Positions 25,649 through 34,371 of a DNA stretch of 64,000 nucleotides are shown here, in pieces. Location of the stretch: contig QIIW01000152.1 in the NCBI GenBank assembly GCA_003231645.1, positions 51,729 through 115,728 of the forward strand, written 5' to 3'. The stretch is from Acidimicrobiia bacterium (GTDB lineage: Bacteria > Actinomycetota > Acidimicrobiia > Acidimicrobiales > Aldehydirespiratoraceae). The translations under genes and the position numbers were made by a program. The notes under the pieces were generated by a model. The model ran no database searches. It saw only the letters and a list, made by a program, of their open reading frames with translations, and was not told where the DNA came from. Positions within the stretch are counted from its first letter, which is position 1. The number at the start of each line of letters is the position of its first letter.

Positions 25649-26032
25649 TCAGCCCGGCTCGAGCGATCGGTCCCGGTAGCCGGGATTGGCCACCTCGATC
25701 TTGGCGATGGTGGTGTCCCACAGAGCGCCGACCAGATCATGGCGGCGGTTGTCGAACTCCCCGGCCCGAATCGCATCGACCAACGCGCGATCGTCGACCA
25801 CCCCCAGCGCCTTCAGTCGACGGCGGTGGCGCGCCGCGTCGACCTCGCCGGCCCCGAGTTCGCGCAGTGCCACAGTCAGCGCATTGGCGGCCACCCTCGA
25901 CATCCACCGGTCACGCCCGGTGGCCCTCGGCCCGAGGTCGTCCGACAGGTAGTCGCGCACCGCCTCCACGAGTTCGGCCGGCCCGGGGGCGTCGTGGGGC
26001 CAATTGGTCCGCTCGGATCGTTCGCCGCTCAT
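25649..26032 (-). CDS. DUF6285 domain protein
   Basis: A 127-residue helical protein (AELVEAVRDYLSDDL, then VAANALTVALRELGAGEVDAARHRRRL) of the type found immediately downstream of APH-like kinases in actinobacteria and proteobacteria. Function unknown; the genetic pairing suggests it works with the kinase. The ATG overlaps the kinase stop by four bases (ATGA), so translation is coupled. Confidence 0.75.
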   Translation of the reverse strand: MSGERSERTNWPHDAPGPAELVEAVRDYLSDDLGPRATGRDRWMSRVAANALTVALRELGAGEVDAARHRRRLKALGVVDDRALVDAIRAGEFDNRRHDLVGALWDTTIAKIEVANPGYRDRSLEPG

Positions 26033-27015
26033 CTGACCAGTTCCGGAAGCAGCAGGAGTGTGTCGTACTCGACCTCGGCGATCCTCCGCCCGATCATCGC
26101 CAGCTCCACCGACCGGCTTCGGCCCCTCCGGTGGTCGTCGACCATAACCAGACAGGCGTTGCCCCAGCGCAGGGTGGCGAGCAGCTCCCACCATCTCAGT
26201 TCGCCGACACCGACCCGAAGCCCACCGGCGGCCTCGTAGGCCTCGAGCAGTTCCGCCTTTGAGCCGATGCCCCCGACCTCGCCGGACTCGCCGAAACGCC
26301 ACGCCCGGGCGCAGAGCCATCCGAGGTCACCACGAGGATCGCCGATGTGGCAGAGCTCCCAGTCGAGAACCGCGGCGATACCGGCCTCGTCGATGAGAAG
26401 ATTTCCCATCCGGAAGTCACCGTGGACGACGCACGACCCCACGGCGGGAGGCCGGTTGTCGGTCAACCAACGGAAGGCCAGGTCGAAGACCGGGTGGGGG
26501 TCGTCGAAACCCTCGTAGGCCACGCGTTGGGAGTCGACGGGATCACTGATTTCGGTCAACCGGCCGAGCATGGGTTCCGGATCGAGAGCGTGGATGGCCG
26601 CCAGCTCCCGCGCACAGTCGGCCACGAAGCGCCGCCTGGCCGACTCGAGGTCGGGGTCCCGCAATATCCGTCGGGCGATCGACTCGCCGACCAGCCGTCC
26701 GACGATCGTGAAATCACGACCGAGCGGATTGGGGGCTTCGCCGGCCACCAACACTTCGGGCACCGTCACCCCCCCGGACCGGGCATGACGCAGAACCAGG
26801 GCCTCGACCGAACACCGGCCGGGTTGGGCCGCCCCTCCCCTCGCTCGCTGCATGATCAGCCGCTCGATCGAGTCGCCTGCCACCGCGTCGAATGACCATG
26901 TCTCACGGTTGGCACCCGCCGACAGCCGCTGCAACCCGACGATCTCGCGATCACCCAATACCGGCCGAAGGACCTCGCGCAGGCCGGCGGCGACGTCGCT
27001 CGTGGTGGTGCTCAC
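26029..27015 (-). CDS. APH-family phosphotransferase
   Basis: A 328-residue protein kinase-fold enzyme of the aminoglycoside phosphotransferase/choline kinase superfamily. The catalytic loop is VVHGDFRMGNLL (Asp in HGD) and the metal-binding Asp follows in VLDWELCHIGDPRGDLGWL. Relatives with DUF6285 neighbours are linked with acyl-CoA dehydrogenases (ACAD10/11-like kinases that phosphorylate hydroxyacyl groups); none is adjacent here. The GTG start overlaps the upstream stop (GTGA). Confidence 0.85.
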   Translation of the reverse strand: MSTTTSDVAAGLREVLRPVLGDREIVGLQRLSAGANRETWSFDAVAGDSIERLIMQRARGGAAQPGRCSVEALVLRHARSGGVTVPEVLVAGEAPNPLGRDFTIVGRLVGESIARRILRDPDLESARRRFVADCARELAAIHALDPEPMLGRLTEISDPVDSQRVAYEGFDDPHPVFDLAFRWLTDNRPPAVGSCVVHGDFRMGNLLIDEAGIAAVLDWELCHIGDPRGDLGWLCARAWRFGESGEVGGIGSKAELLEAYEAAGGLRVGVGELRWWELLATLRWGNACLVMVDDHRRGRSRSVELAMIGRRIAEVEYDTLLLLPELVR

Positions 27016-28037
27016 CGGAAGTCGGTGCCGACCGGCCGGCCGTCGACGATCTGATCGAGATACTCGCTCATTCCCATGCCGACCATGCCGTTGCACTCGA
27101 AGCTGGTCATGGCCTCGGTGATTCGGGTCACGAGATGCTCACCATCGTCGGTGGTGCGCCGGTTGCGCAGGGGGATCATTGACAGGACCGTGCCGTCGAC
27201 CTCGTAGTCGGCCTCATCGGTTCGTGCCGAGCAGTGCATCGCGGTCTGGTAGCCGTCGTCGTCCCATTCGGATTCGATTCGGCAGTCGTGAACGGGGTGG
27301 TATCGGCCGTCCGACAGCACCATCCCACCGGTGGTCGGTTCACCGTCACGATCGATGATCGAGAGCATCATCGCGAACTCGGGGCTGAAGATCATGGGGA
27401 GCCAGCGGTACCAACGAATTGCCTGCCAGTAGCGCGGGCCCCACGACTTGTCGCGCAAACCCAGGCCGTCGAGATCGATCACCTCGTCGCCCACCCGGAT
27501 CGTGCCCTTGACCGAGGTGTGCTGTTCGTAGTGGGCCTTCGCGAAACTCTTCTCGGCTTCGGTTCCGAGGGACTTCCCGTCGGCGCGCACCGGCATGCCA
27601 CCGAACATCGGCGAGACGCCGGTCACATCGAGGTGGACCTCGCTTTCGACGAACGGGTTCGACTCGAACGCGGTACGCGGATGGGCCATGTCACGCGGTT
27701 CGTCGAGCACACACAGGCGGCCGCCGAACCCGATGCGGAGCCTCTCGAAGGGTTCGACCACCTCGATCTTCAGTCCGCCGGCGTTCATCTCGTCGTTGTT
27801 GGTGATCTCGGGGCGGCTGTAGAGAAACCCCACCCTTCCCTCGGGCAGGTATACGCAAACCGTGACCTCGGCATAGCCCTCGTTGACACGGTTGCCGATT
27901 CGGAACCAGGCACCCAGCTGCTGCCCGAGATCGAAGCAGTTGAGGTACATGGATTCGTTGTAGTTGGGCGCCGGATCGGGCTGGTGGGTGTATTCGTCGA
28001 TCGGTTCGAGGACCGTGATGATCTTCGCGTCGGCCAT
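27012..28037 (-). CDS. Uncharacterised beta-rich protein (CrtC/AttH-like, DUF7064 type)
   Basis: A 341-residue protein without signal peptide, rich in Trp/Tyr/Asp and beta strands (for example RDKSWGPRYWQAIRWYRWLP). This block and the overall length resemble lipocalin-like CrtC/AttH or DUF7064 proteins; the resemblance is from memory and not proven. It is first in an operon with the APH-like kinase and DUF6285 (GTGA and ATGA overlaps), so the three probably share a task on a lipid or acyl-CoA substrate (inference). A TAGTGT box lies six bases before the ATG. Confidence 0.6.
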   Translation of the reverse strand: MADAKIITVLEPIDEYTHQPDPAPNYNESMYLNCFDLGQQLGAWFRIGNRVNEGYAEVTVCVYLPEGRVGFLYSRPEITNNDEMNAGGLKIEVVEPFERLRIGFGGRLCVLDEPRDMAHPRTAFESNPFVESEVHLDVTGVSPMFGGMPVRADGKSLGTEAEKSFAKAHYEQHTSVKGTIRVGDEVIDLDGLGLRDKSWGPRYWQAIRWYRWLPMIFSPEFAMMLSIIDRDGEPTTGGMVLSDGRYHPVHDCRIESEWDDDGYQTAMHCSARTDEADYEVDGTVLSMIPLRNRRTTDDGEHLVTRITEAMTSFECNGMVGMGMSEYLDQIVDGRPVGTDFR

Positions 28038-28043
28038 GCACCG

Positions 28044-28049
28044 ACACTA
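28044..28049 (-). promoter_or_regulatory. -10-like box for the CrtC-like/APH/DUF6285 operon
   Basis: TAGTGT on the minus strand with six bases to the ATG at 28037. It sits just downstream of the hairpin that ends the previous operon. Confidence 0.45.
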
Positions 28050-28053
28050 GGCG

Positions 28054-28092
28054 GTACTGCGGGCCGGCCCGAAACGGGCCGGCCCGCAGTAC
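28054..28092 (-). terminator. Perfect 18-bp hairpin, operon terminator
   Basis: Positions 28054-28071 and 28075-28092 are exact reverse complements around an AAA loop, nearly all G/C in the stem. It begins 15 bases after the stop of the substrate-binding protein gene. There is no T-tract on either side, so it is an L-shaped or U-less terminator of the kind known in actinobacteria. It separates the pyrimidine operon from the next promoter. Confidence 0.8.
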
Positions 28093-28107
28093 TCGTCGAT
28101 CAGACGA

Positions 28108-29262
28108 TCACTCGCCCCCGGGGTTGAGGGTGACACTGATCGGTGACCAACTGTTGCCGACCACGTCGACGCCCTTCTCCTTCAACAGCTTGATCGCTGC
28201 TTCGGCATAGAAGTTCGTCTTCGTCACGAACAAGCCTTCGTCCGGTGGAACGGAGAGCACACCCTCAGTGACGGCAACGTCGACCGTCTGGTCCCACAGG
28301 TTCTGGTCGATGATACCTACGCCGGCGGACGAGGGCCAGATCAGTTTGTTGATCTCGTTCATCTGCCAGGTCATGTGCGACTTTCCGAGTACCGGACTGT
28401 TGGACAGCACGATGTCGACGCACTCGCTCACATTGTCACGGCAATACGCCCAGCCCTGCAGGGAGGCCGCCACGAAACGAGTGGTCTGGTCGGCATACGC
28501 GGGATCGGCGAGACGGGTCTCATCGGCCCAGATCGCATCCTGCAACATGGCCGTACCCACCTTGTTCCAGTCGATGATCGACAGGTCGGAGGGCTGGAAC
28601 AGCTTGCCGGTGGCCGGGTTGACCGTTTCGAGTACCTGGGCGTACTCGTTGTATCGCATGGCCTGTGCGGCGTCGATATCGCCGCTGATCAGCGCCAACA
28701 TGTCGAAGCTCTGCTGCACGATCTCGTTGTCGACGGCGGGCTCGACGCCATTGCGGCGCATACCGGCATACAACTCGAACTCGTTGCCGAAGCCCCAGCT
28801 ACCGACCTTCTTACCGGCAAGATCGGCCGGTCCCTTGATTCCCTTGTCGGCGAACGACACCTGGAGTGTGCCGCTGCGCTGGAACACCTGGGCGACGTCG
28901 ATGATCTTGAGACCTTCCTCACGGCTGACCAACGCCTTGGGAACCCATGAGACGGCGTAGTCGGCCGCGCCGGACGCCAACTGCTGCTGGGGAACGATGT
29001 CGATGCCACCCTCGACGATGGTGACATTGAGGCAGAAGTCCTTGTAGAAGCCCTTGTCCTTGGCGGCGTAGTAACCGGCGAACTGCGACTGTGTGACCCA
29101 CTGCAACTGCAGGCTGACGTTGTCGACGGCGGAGCAGTTCGTCGCGCCACCCCCATTGTTCTCGACCGCGACGGTGCTGCCTCCGCTGTCATCCCCGCAG
29201 GCCGCGGCGAGCAAGCTGAAGGCCAGCAATACCGCAATCAGCGAGATCCATTTCCTGTTCAT
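28108..29262 (-). CDS. NMT1/THI5-like ABC substrate-binding lipoprotein
   Basis: Solute-binding protein of 384 residues with a signal peptide and lipobox LLAAAC (residues 17-22). The mature part has VSLQLQWVTQSQFAGYYAAKDKGFY, a THI5/NMT1 hallmark, which binds pyrimidine-like or similar small ligands. Last gene of the operon with two permeases, an ATPase and pyrimidine-degrading enzymes, so the ligand is probably a pyrimidine or its breakdown product (inference). ATG follows GGAGGGG. Confidence 0.9.
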   Translation of the reverse strand: MNRKWISLIAVLLAFSLLAAACGDDSGGSTVAVENNGGGATNCSAVDNVSLQLQWVTQSQFAGYYAAKDKGFYKDFCLNVTIVEGGIDIVPQQQLASGAADYAVSWVPKALVSREEGLKIIDVAQVFQRSGTLQVSFADKGIKGPADLAGKKVGSWGFGNEFELYAGMRRNGVEPAVDNEIVQQSFDMLALISGDIDAAQAMRYNEYAQVLETVNPATGKLFQPSDLSIIDWNKVGTAMLQDAIWADETRLADPAYADQTTRFVAASLQGWAYCRDNVSECVDIVLSNSPVLGKSHMTWQMNEINKLIWPSSAGVGIIDQNLWDQTVDVAVTEGVLSVPPDEGLFVTKTNFYAEAAIKLLKEKGVDVVGNSWSPISVTLNPGGE

Positions 29263-29331
29263 GGTTTCCCCTCCATTGTTTGTGATCTTCTCTGTTTCGA
29301 TCTTCCGTCCGCGAAACGACGACCCGGACCG

Positions 29332-30105
29332 TCAGGCCCTCGACGGATCGCCTTGTTTCCACGGCATCGAGACCTTCTCGACCAGTGCCGACAGGGCGAA
29401 CAACGCCAGCCCGATCGCGCTGGCAACGACGATCGCCGCCCACGCGTTGGCGTAACGACTGAAGCTGGCGTTCTGGGTGATGAACGGCCCGAGACGGTTC
29501 TGCGGACCCCCGAAGTACTCGGCGACGATGGCAGCGATGACACTCAGGGGAGCAGCCAGGCGAAGTGAGGTGAGAAAGAAGGGCAACGCGTTGGGAATCC
29601 TCACCATCCGCAGCACGGTGGTATCGCTCGCCGCCAGCGAGCGCATCAGCTCGATCTGATTGGGCTCGACCTCATCGAGACCCTTTCCGGTGTTGATGAA
29701 CACGGGAAAGAACACCACCACGATCACTACGGCGGTGTTGCTGCGAAAGTCGGTGATGCCGAACCAGGCATTGAAGATCGGGGCCAACGCGATGATCGGG
29801 GTGGCATTGAGGGCCACCGCCAACGGGGTGACCGAACCCCTGAGCCAGCCGAACCGGCTGATCACGAGGGCCAGGAGCGCTCCCGTGACGACACCGATCA
29901 GCAGCCCGGCCACTGCGGTCCTGCCGGTCTGCCAGCCCGCGGTGCGCAGCGGCACCCACTGGTCGCCCACCGCAGCCATGATCGATGTCGGTTTCGGAAG
30001 CAGGAACTCCTTGATGTCGAAGGCCCTCACCACCCCCTCCCACAGCGAGACGATGATGACCCCGACCACGATCGGCGGCCACAGCGGGGCGAGCCGTGAT
30101 CTCAC
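29332..30105 (-). CDS. ABC transporter permease (SsuC/ThiX family)
   Basis: A 257-residue inner-membrane permease with six hydrophobic segments and an EAA loop (EVEPNQIELMRSLAASDTTVLRMVRIPNALPF). It belongs with the NMT1/THI5-like binding protein. Its start overlaps the stop of the ATPase gene (ATGA). Together with the second permease at 30884-31807 it likely forms a heterodimeric channel. Confidence 0.9.
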   Translation of the reverse strand: MRSRLAPLWPPIVVGVIIVSLWEGVVRAFDIKEFLLPKPTSIMAAVGDQWVPLRTAGWQTGRTAVAGLLIGVVTGALLALVISRFGWLRGSVTPLAVALNATPIIALAPIFNAWFGITDFRSNTAVVIVVVFFPVFINTGKGLDEVEPNQIELMRSLAASDTTVLRMVRIPNALPFFLTSLRLAAPLSVIAAIVAEYFGGPQNRLGPFITQNASFSRYANAWAAIVVASAIGLALFALSALVEKVSMPWKQGDPSRA

Positions 30106-30881
30106 GGCATGGCCTCCACCGAACGCAGCGCCTCACGGATCTGGGTCGTCTTGCGAAAGAAGCCTTCCGATTCACGGGTGTTCTCGTCGCGTCTTCCGAG
30201 GTCGACGCCGATGATCGAATGTATGCGTCCCGGCCGCGGCGACAGGACCACGACCCGGTCGGAGAGGAATGCCGCCTCGGGGATCGAATGGGTGACGAAC
30301 ACGACCGTGGTGCCGAGTTGCCGGTAGATGCGCAGCAACTCGAGCTGCATGTGTTCGCGGGTCATCTCGTCAAGGGCACCGAACGGTTCGTCCATGAGCA
30401 GGAGTTTCGGTTCGAATGACAACGCACGCGCGATCGCGACCCGCTGCTGCATGCCGCCCGAGAGCTGCCAGGGGTAGTGGTTGCCGAAATCGGGGAGCTT
30501 GACCAGTGACAGCATCTCGGAGGATCGACGGGCCCGCTTGTCCTTCGACCATCCGGCGAGTTCCAGCGGCAGCTCGATGTTGGCCCTGACCCGGCGCCAG
30601 TCGAACAGGCCCGCCTTCTGGAACGCCATGCCGTAGTCACGGTCGAGACGGGCCTGTGCGGCGGACTTGCCGAACACCTCGACCGAACCCGCGGTGGGTG
30701 ATATGAGATCGCCGAATATCCGCAGCATGGTCGACTTGCCACAGCCGGAGGGGCCGATGAGCGAGACGAACTCGCCGGGCTCGACCGACAGATCGATGTC
30801 GGTGAGCGCGGTGACCGCGTTGTCCGTACCGTGGTTGAAGGTCTTGGTGACCCCGCTCGCGACGATTGCCGGTTCGCCCAT
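30102..30881 (-). CDS. ABC transporter ATP-binding protein (SsuB/TauB family)
   Basis: A 259-residue importer ATPase. Walker A GPSGCGKST, signature LSGGMQQRVAIARAL, Walker B LLLMDEPFGALD and the H-loop His in VFVTHSIPEA are intact. It energises the two permeases that flank it. Confidence 0.92.
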   Translation of the reverse strand: MGEPAIVASGVTKTFNHGTDNAVTALTDIDLSVEPGEFVSLIGPSGCGKSTMLRIFGDLISPTAGSVEVFGKSAAQARLDRDYGMAFQKAGLFDWRRVRANIELPLELAGWSKDKRARRSSEMLSLVKLPDFGNHYPWQLSGGMQQRVAIARALSFEPKLLLMDEPFGALDEMTREHMQLELLRIYRQLGTTVVFVTHSIPEAAFLSDRVVVLSPRPGRIHSIIGVDLGRRDENTRESEGFFRKTTQIREALRSVEAMP

Positions 30882-30883
30882 GA

Positions 30884-31807
30884 CTAGATCCCTGCCTGCG
30901 ACACAACGGAAATGTTCGCTTGGTTCCTGTCGACGATTCTCTCCACGACGGTGACGAGGGCGAACACGAACAGTCCGAGCAGGGCCGACGCGAGGACTGC
31001 GGCATAGAGCTTCTCGGGACCGGTCGAGTAGATCGTCGCGAAGTTGAGCACCGCTCGGCCAAGGCCGCCCTTTACGCCGGCCGATATCTCACCGACGATC
31101 GCCCCGACCACCGACAGGGTGGCGGCCAACTTGAAGGCCGGGAACAGGTAGGGCCTGGCGGCCGGCACCCGCAGTTTCCACAGGGTCTTGCTCCATGGCG
31201 CGGCGTAGGAACGCATCAGCTCGAGGTCGGCCTTGTCGGGCGACTGCAGGCCCTGGAGCGCGTTGACAGCCACCGGGAAGAAGGTCAGGTAGGTGGCGAT
31301 GATGGACACCGCCTGGGGGTCGGAGAGCACCGTGTTGCGGCCCCACGTGACGATGATCGGGGCGAGGGCGATGAGAGGCACCGTCTGTGAGATGTTGATC
31401 CAGGGCATGAGGCCCCGCTCGGCGGTCGAGAACCTGAGCATCACGACCGCCAGCGTCAGCCCGATGGCCGTGCCGATCACGAAACCGAGGGCGGCCTCGC
31501 TCAACGTGAACCGTGCCGATTGGAGCAGGAATCCGGCCAACGTCTGGCTGCGCCCGCGCTGGACCGGGTCCCAGAGCGTGCTCCAGATGGATCCGGCGTG
31601 GGGCATGATCAGATCGTTGGTGCGGACCGGGAGACCGAACGAGGTGCCGGGCCAGTGATCGCCGGTGCGACCCCCCATCCACTTGTACGACTCCCACGCC
31701 CCCACGACCGCGGCGAGCGCGACGATGCCGGCGACGATACGGCGCGCCGCCCGCAGGATGGAGCTCGCTGATGGCATCTTCGGGCGGTGGCCGGCAGCGG
31801 CGGTCAT
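30884..31807 (-). CDS. ABC transporter permease (SsuC/ThiX family)
   Basis: A 307-residue permease with an N-terminal helix (about 20-40) and a conserved BPD transport core; the EAA-like loop is KADLELMRSYAAPWSKTLWKLRVPAARPYLFPA. Its ATG overlaps the stop of the luciferase-like gene by four bases, tying uptake and catabolism into one transcript. Confidence 0.9.
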   Translation of the reverse strand: MTAAAGHRPKMPSASSILRAARRIVAGIVALAAVVGAWESYKWMGGRTGDHWPGTSFGLPVRTNDLIMPHAGSIWSTLWDPVQRGRSQTLAGFLLQSARFTLSEAALGFVIGTAIGLTLAVVMLRFSTAERGLMPWINISQTVPLIALAPIIVTWGRNTVLSDPQAVSIIATYLTFFPVAVNALQGLQSPDKADLELMRSYAAPWSKTLWKLRVPAARPYLFPAFKLAATLSVVGAIVGEISAGVKGGLGRAVLNFATIYSTGPEKLYAAVLASALLGLFVFALVTVVERIVDRNQANISVVSQAGI

Positions 31808-32802
31808 GAAAGCGCCGGGATGATCCGTTGGCCGTAGGCGTTGAGGGTCTCGTCCTTCTGGTCGTGCATCAGATAGATCGCGAACTGGTCGACGCCGAGA
31901 TCGCGCAGCTTGCTGATCTTGTCGACGTGGGCGTCGGTGTCACCGAGTATGCAGAAACGATCGATGATCTCGTCGGGCACGAAATCGGTGTGGTGGTGAC
32001 CGGGCTTGCCGTGGCCGCTGTAGTCGTAGCCCTCACGCCCCTTGATGTAGTCGGTCAGGGCTTGCGGTACCGAACCGCCACCGGTGCCGTAGCGCTCGAC
32101 GAGATCGGCCACATGGTTGCCGACCATTCCCCCGAACCAACGGCACTGATCGCGCTGGTGCTCGATGTCATCGCCCACGTAGGCCGGTGCGGCGACACAC
32201 ATGTAGAGGTCGTCGGGGTTGCGCCCGGCGTCGGCCGCCGCCTTGCGAACGGCCCCGATCATCCACTCGGCGAGTTGCAGGTCGGCCAACTGCAGGATGA
32301 AACCGTCGGCCTGTTCGCCGCACAGCTTGAGCGCCCGGGGGCCGTAGCCGGCCATGAGAATCGGCAGCTTGGAACCCCGGCTCCAAGGCAGATGCTGGCT
32401 GGTGCCGTTGTACTCGACCGCTTCACCCTCGGCCAGGCCCTTGATGACCCGCATCGACTCGCTGAGGGTGGCCAGTTTGGTGGGCGTGTGACCCAACACG
32501 CGCATGGCCGAATCTCCGCGGCCGATCCCGCACACCGTGCGGTTACCGAACATGTCGTTGAGTGTTGCGAACAAGGATCCGGTCACCGTCCAGTTGCGGG
32601 TGCCGGGATTGGTGACCATCGGCCCGACGACCATCCGGTTGGTGGCCGACAGCATCTGGCTGTAGATCACATAGGGCTCCTGCCACAGGACGTGGCTGTC
32701 GAAGGTCCAGCCGTGACTGAAGCCGAGCGTTTCCGCCTTGTGGGCCAGGTCGACCACCCTCCATGCCGGAGGATCGGTCTGTAGTACGACCCCGAAGTCC
32801 AT
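31804..32802 (-). CDS. LLM-class (luciferase-like, probably F420-dependent) oxidoreductase
   Basis: A 332-residue TIM-barrel enzyme of the bacterial luciferase superfamily: TLGFSHGWTFDSHVLWQEPY, GPMVTNPGTRNW, VCGIGRGDSAMRVLG and LPILMAGYGPRALKLCGEQADGFIL are typical F420/FMN-site blocks. ATG at 32802 follows CAGGAGAC. It lies inside the pyrimidine operon between the importer and the semialdehyde dehydrogenase, and is the only redox enzyme there that could act on a ring. Possible roles: F420H2-dependent reduction of uracil/thymine, or a ring-opening oxygenation like RutA. Cofactor and reaction are inference. Confidence 0.8.
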   Translation of the reverse strand: MDFGVVLQTDPPAWRVVDLAHKAETLGFSHGWTFDSHVLWQEPYVIYSQMLSATNRMVVGPMVTNPGTRNWTVTGSLFATLNDMFGNRTVCGIGRGDSAMRVLGHTPTKLATLSESMRVIKGLAEGEAVEYNGTSQHLPWSRGSKLPILMAGYGPRALKLCGEQADGFILQLADLQLAEWMIGAVRKAAADAGRNPDDLYMCVAAPAYVGDDIEHQRDQCRWFGGMVGNHVADLVERYGTGGGSVPQALTDYIKGREGYDYSGHGKPGHHHTDFVPDEIIDRFCILGDTDAHVDKISKLRDLGVDQFAIYLMHDQKDETLNAYGQRIIPALS

Positions 32803-32855
32803 CGTCGTCTCCTGTCTCTGGTCGATCGCGGTGATGTCTCGGTGGCCCGGTGTGT

Positions 32856-34343
32856 TCAGTGGTTTTCCGGGAAACCGAGGTTCACGGTGCTCTCGGCCGG
32901 GTCGGGCCATCTCGTGGTGATCACCTTGGGCTTGGTGTAGAAGCGGAATCCCTCCGGTCCGTACATGGTGGTGTCACCGAACAACGAGTCCTTCCAGCCG
33001 CCGAAGGAGTGGTATCCGACCGGCACCGGAATCGGCACGTTGATACCCACCATGCCGGCGTCGGCGTCCTCCTGGAACCGGCGCGCCGCGCCGCCGTCGC
33101 GGGTGAAGATGGCGGTGCCGTTGCCCCACGGGTTGTCGGAGATCAACTTGACCGCCTCGTGGTAGGTGTCGACCCGCACCACACAGAGCACCGGCCCGAA
33201 TATCTCGTCGCGGTAGACGGTCATGTCGGTGGTGACGTCGTCGATCAGGGTGGTTCCGATGAAGAAGCCGTCGCCCTCGAACTCGGTGTCACGACCGTCG
33301 ACCACCACCGTGGCACCCTCGTCGACCCCGACCCCGATGTAGCCGGCGACCTTGTCGCGGTGCTCGCGGGTGACCAGCGGGCCCATCTCCGATGAGGGAT
33401 CGTCGCCGGAACCGATGCTGAGCTTCTCCATACGTACACGGATCGCCTCGACCAACCCGTCGCCCACCCCTCCGACCGCGACGGCGACCGAGATGGCCAT
33501 GCAACGCTCGCCCGCCGAACCGTAGGCGGCCGAGACCGCGGCGTCGGCGGCCATGTCGAGATCGGCGTCGGGCAGGATCACCATGTGGTTTTTGGCGCCG
33601 GCCAGGGCCTGAACCCGCTTTCCGTTGGTCGATGCGGTCCGATGCACGTACTTGGCGATCGGGGTGGAGCCCACGAAGCTCACGGCCTTGATGTCGGGGT
33701 GTTCGAGCAGACGATCGACCGAGACCTTGTCGCCGTGCACAACATTGAGCACACCGGGTGGGAAACCCGCCTCCTGGAAGAGCTCGGCGATCAGCATCGG
33801 TGCCGAGGGGTCCTTCTCCGATGGCTTCAACACGAATGTGTTGCCGCATGCCACCGCATTGGGGATCATCCAAAGCGGCACCATCGCCGGGAAGTTGAAC
33901 GGAGTGATGCCGACCACCACACCCAGGGGTCGGTGGGCGGTGTGGACGTCGACACCGGTGGACGCATTCTCGTTGTAGTCGCCCTTGAGATGCTCGGCGA
34001 GTCCGCAGGCGTATTCGATGTTCTCGATGGCGCGGGCGACCTCGCCTCGGGCGTCGCTCACGACCTTGCCGTGCTCGGCGGTGAGCCGCCTGGCGATCTC
34101 CTCGGCGTTGGAATCGACCAGATCGCGGAAACGGAACATCAGTCGTGTGCGCTTGGCAACGCTGATGTTTCTCCAGTCCCCGAAAGCGGCCTTGGCCGAT
34201 GCCACCGCGGTGTCGACCTCACTCACGTCGGCCAAATCGAGTTCGCCGGTCTGGGCACCGGTGGCCGGGTTGAACACCGGTGAGGTGCGGCCGGACCGCC
34301 CGACCACGGGCCGACCGTCGATCAGATGATGGATTTTCTGCAC
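32856..34343 (-). CDS. CoA-acylating (methyl)malonate-semialdehyde dehydrogenase
   Basis: Aldehyde dehydrogenase of 495 residues that turns malonate or methylmalonate semialdehyde into acetyl- or propionyl-CoA. The catalytic Cys281 is in GERCMA, and GAKNH (249-253) has Asn where ordinary aldehyde dehydrogenases have the general-base Glu, which marks the CoA-acylating MmsA/IolA group. Here it would take malonate semialdehyde from the beta-alanine aminotransferase to acetyl-CoA. The GTG at 34343, after GGAG, avoids overlap with the upstream gene. Confidence 0.92.
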   Translation of the reverse strand: MQKIHHLIDGRPVVGRSGRTSPVFNPATGAQTGELDLADVSEVDTAVASAKAAFGDWRNISVAKRTRLMFRFRDLVDSNAEEIARRLTAEHGKVVSDARGEVARAIENIEYACGLAEHLKGDYNENASTGVDVHTAHRPLGVVVGITPFNFPAMVPLWMIPNAVACGNTFVLKPSEKDPSAPMLIAELFQEAGFPPGVLNVVHGDKVSVDRLLEHPDIKAVSFVGSTPIAKYVHRTASTNGKRVQALAGAKNHMVILPDADLDMAADAAVSAAYGSAGERCMAISVAVAVGGVGDGLVEAIRVRMEKLSIGSGDDPSSEMGPLVTREHRDKVAGYIGVGVDEGATVVVDGRDTEFEGDGFFIGTTLIDDVTTDMTVYRDEIFGPVLCVVRVDTYHEAVKLISDNPWGNGTAIFTRDGGAARRFQEDADAGMVGINVPIPVPVGYHSFGGWKDSLFGDTTMYGPEGFRFYTKPKVITTRWPDPAESTVNLGFPENH

Positions 34344-34371
34344 TGATGCTCCGTTCGGATCAGAATCTGAA

